A stretch of 6,717 bases of DNA, from the NCBI GenBank assembly GCA_020433785.1, contig JAGRCC010000621.1, forward strand, positions 1 through 6,717, written 5' to 3'. The DNA comes from Anaerolineae bacterium (GTDB taxonomy: Bacteria > Chloroflexota > Anaerolineae > 4572-78 > J111). A program made the position numbers and the translations under genes. Under the pieces are notes generated by a model. The model had not been told where the DNA came from, made no database searches, and was given only the letters and a program-made list of their open reading frames with translations. Shown in pieces: positions 5,743 to 6,717 of this stretch; within the stretch, counting starts at the first letter, position 1, and every line of letters starts with the position of its first letter.

Positions 5743-6717
5743 TTATAACGTTGCCATTTCGGCGTTATCAAAATTGCGCTCATAGTAACTCATATACTGC
5801 ACTTTGTTTTCCAGAGCGTGGATGACCGCATAAGTAAAATTGACTTTCTCAAAACGTTGAGCGCTGCCCAACCCGCCGGGACTAAAAACGTTGATCTCCA
5901 TCAACTTATCGCCGACAATGTCCAGACCCACCAGAAACATACCGTCTTGAACCAATTTCGGTCGCACAATTTCGGCTACACGCAGCGCCGTCTCATCGAT
6001 TTTGGCCTTGGCAATGGTCCCGCCGGCGTGAACGTTGCTGCGCATGTCGTCGCCGGTTCTCACCCGGCGAAAAGCCGCGTAGCGCCCCTTAAAGCGCAGC
6101 GGTGAGCCGTTCATCAGGAAAAGTCGCGTATCCCCTTCCACTGCGGCCGGCAGATACTCCTGAGCAATCACATAGCCGTGCTGGGCCACCGCCTCAACCA
6201 TCTGGTTAAGGTTAGCCAGTTCGGTCGGGGTGACCAAAAAAACATTCTGCCCGCCCGACCCTTGCAGCGGTTTGAGCACAATTTTCCCCCCCACCTCTTT
6301 GGCAAAGTCTTTAATCTCCTTCCGGTCACGGGTAATCAACGTTTTAGGCCGCACCGATTCCGGGAAGGATTGAAAGTACATTTTGTTTTGGGCTTTAGCC
6401 AGTCCGTTTGGATCGTTGAGCACAATCACTCCGTGGCGCATGGCCATCCGACCAAAGATAATCCCCGCCGACTGGGCCCAGGGCCGACGTACGTCTTCGG
6501 CCGGATCGTTGCGCAGTAACAGCACGTCCAGATCATCGACCTTGATCCGGCTCTGCTTGGCTTTCGATCCCTGTAAATCGCGTAAATAACTTTCGCTGGT
6601 GGTGTACTTTTTGGCTGTGGCCGAGCGTGCTCTAGCTTGAATAGAGCCGTCGGGCGCATACAAAAAGTCGGCCACGCCCATCACCCAGGCTTCGTGGCCC
6701 ATGTTGATGGCCGTCAT
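5743..6717 (-). CDS. ATP-grasp ligase, glutathione synthase-type (5' partial)
   Basis: ATP-dependent carboxylate-amine ligase. Glutathione synthases join gamma-glutamylcysteine and glycine through an acyl phosphate. Only the last 324 residues are in the window. The Met at 6717 is probably internal, since MTAINMGHEAW matches the family segment some 25 residues in and the frame is open at the edge. Visible, numbered from 6717: LRNDP (68-72), the GshB substrate-side segment; NDPNGL (101-106); the flexible Gly-rich loop KPLQGSGGQNVF (149-160); AQEYLPAAVEGDTRLFLMNG (185-204); DMRSNVHAGG (224-233); and metal-binding D266 with MEIN (273-276). Two points are unlike E. coli GshB: RSN-x-H-x-GG, which resembles RimK, and INVFSPGGL in place of INVTSPTC. 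So the product may not be glutathione. No gamma-glutamylcysteine synthetase gene is in the window. The C-terminus ends in a charged tail, YYERNFDNAEMATL. The ATP-grasp class is secure; the substrate is not. Confidence 0.85.
   Translation of the reverse strand: MTAINMGHEAWVMGVADFLYAPDGSIQARARSATAKKYTTSESYLRDLQGSKAKQSRIKVDDLDVLLLRNDPAEDVRRPWAQSAGIIFGRMAMRHGVIVLNDPNGLAKAQNKMYFQSFPESVRPKTLITRDRKEIKDFAKEVGGKIVLKPLQGSGGQNVFLVTPTELANLNQMVEAVAQHGYVIAQEYLPAAVEGDTRLFLMNGSPLRFKGRYAAFRRVRTGDDMRSNVHAGGTIAKAKIDETALRVAEIVRPKLVQDGMFLVGLDIVGDKLMEINVFSPGGLGSAQRFEKVNFTYAVIHALENKVQYMSYYERNFDNAEMATL

Overview
This window (about 55% G+C by eye) carries four protein genes, two of them cut by the window edges. It reads like bacterial chromosome from a Chloroflexota-type organism (Anaerolineae-like). 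That is an inference from the style of the large surface protein: an N-terminal anchor, an SH3b domain, tandem PA14 and PKD domains, and Thr-Pro-Thr-Ala-Thr linkers. No rRNA, tRNA or CRISPR array is visible.

Layout. Positions 1-1335 (+) hold the catalytic and anticodon-binding parts of threonyl-tRNA synthetase; its N-terminal TGS and editing regions would lie left of the window. A short convergent gap (1336-1432) contains a palindromic, quasi-periodic GAGTT repeat. Positions 1433-4621 (-) encode a 1062-residue membrane-anchored extracellular protein. The gap 4622-5065 holds a Shine-Dalgarno and a possible promoter for that gene, a weak candidate for a decayed transposase fragment, and a strong Rho-independent terminator for the next gene. 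Positions 5066-5455 (-) encode a small protein with the methylglyoxal synthase-like fold that has lost nearly all catalytic residues. An AT-rich leader with several competing GGCC-centred inverted repeats separates it from 5743-6717 (-), an ATP-grasp ligase of the glutathione synthase type whose N-terminus runs off the right edge.

How the genes may relate. ThrRS and the surface protein converge and are probably unrelated functionally. The ATP-grasp ligase and the MGS-like protein are codirectional, and the terminator lies after the MGS-like gene. No convincing terminator follows the ligase gene, so co-transcription is possible despite a gap of about 290 bases. This pair is the most interesting part of the window. 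A catalytically dead MGS-like domain beside an ATP-grasp ligase recalls carbamoyl-phosphate synthetase, where an MGS-like domain is the allosteric sensor of ATP-grasp domains. The ligase itself mixes GshB-like and RimK-like signatures. A regulated, possibly non-glutathione ligase is a hypothesis, not a demonstrated function.
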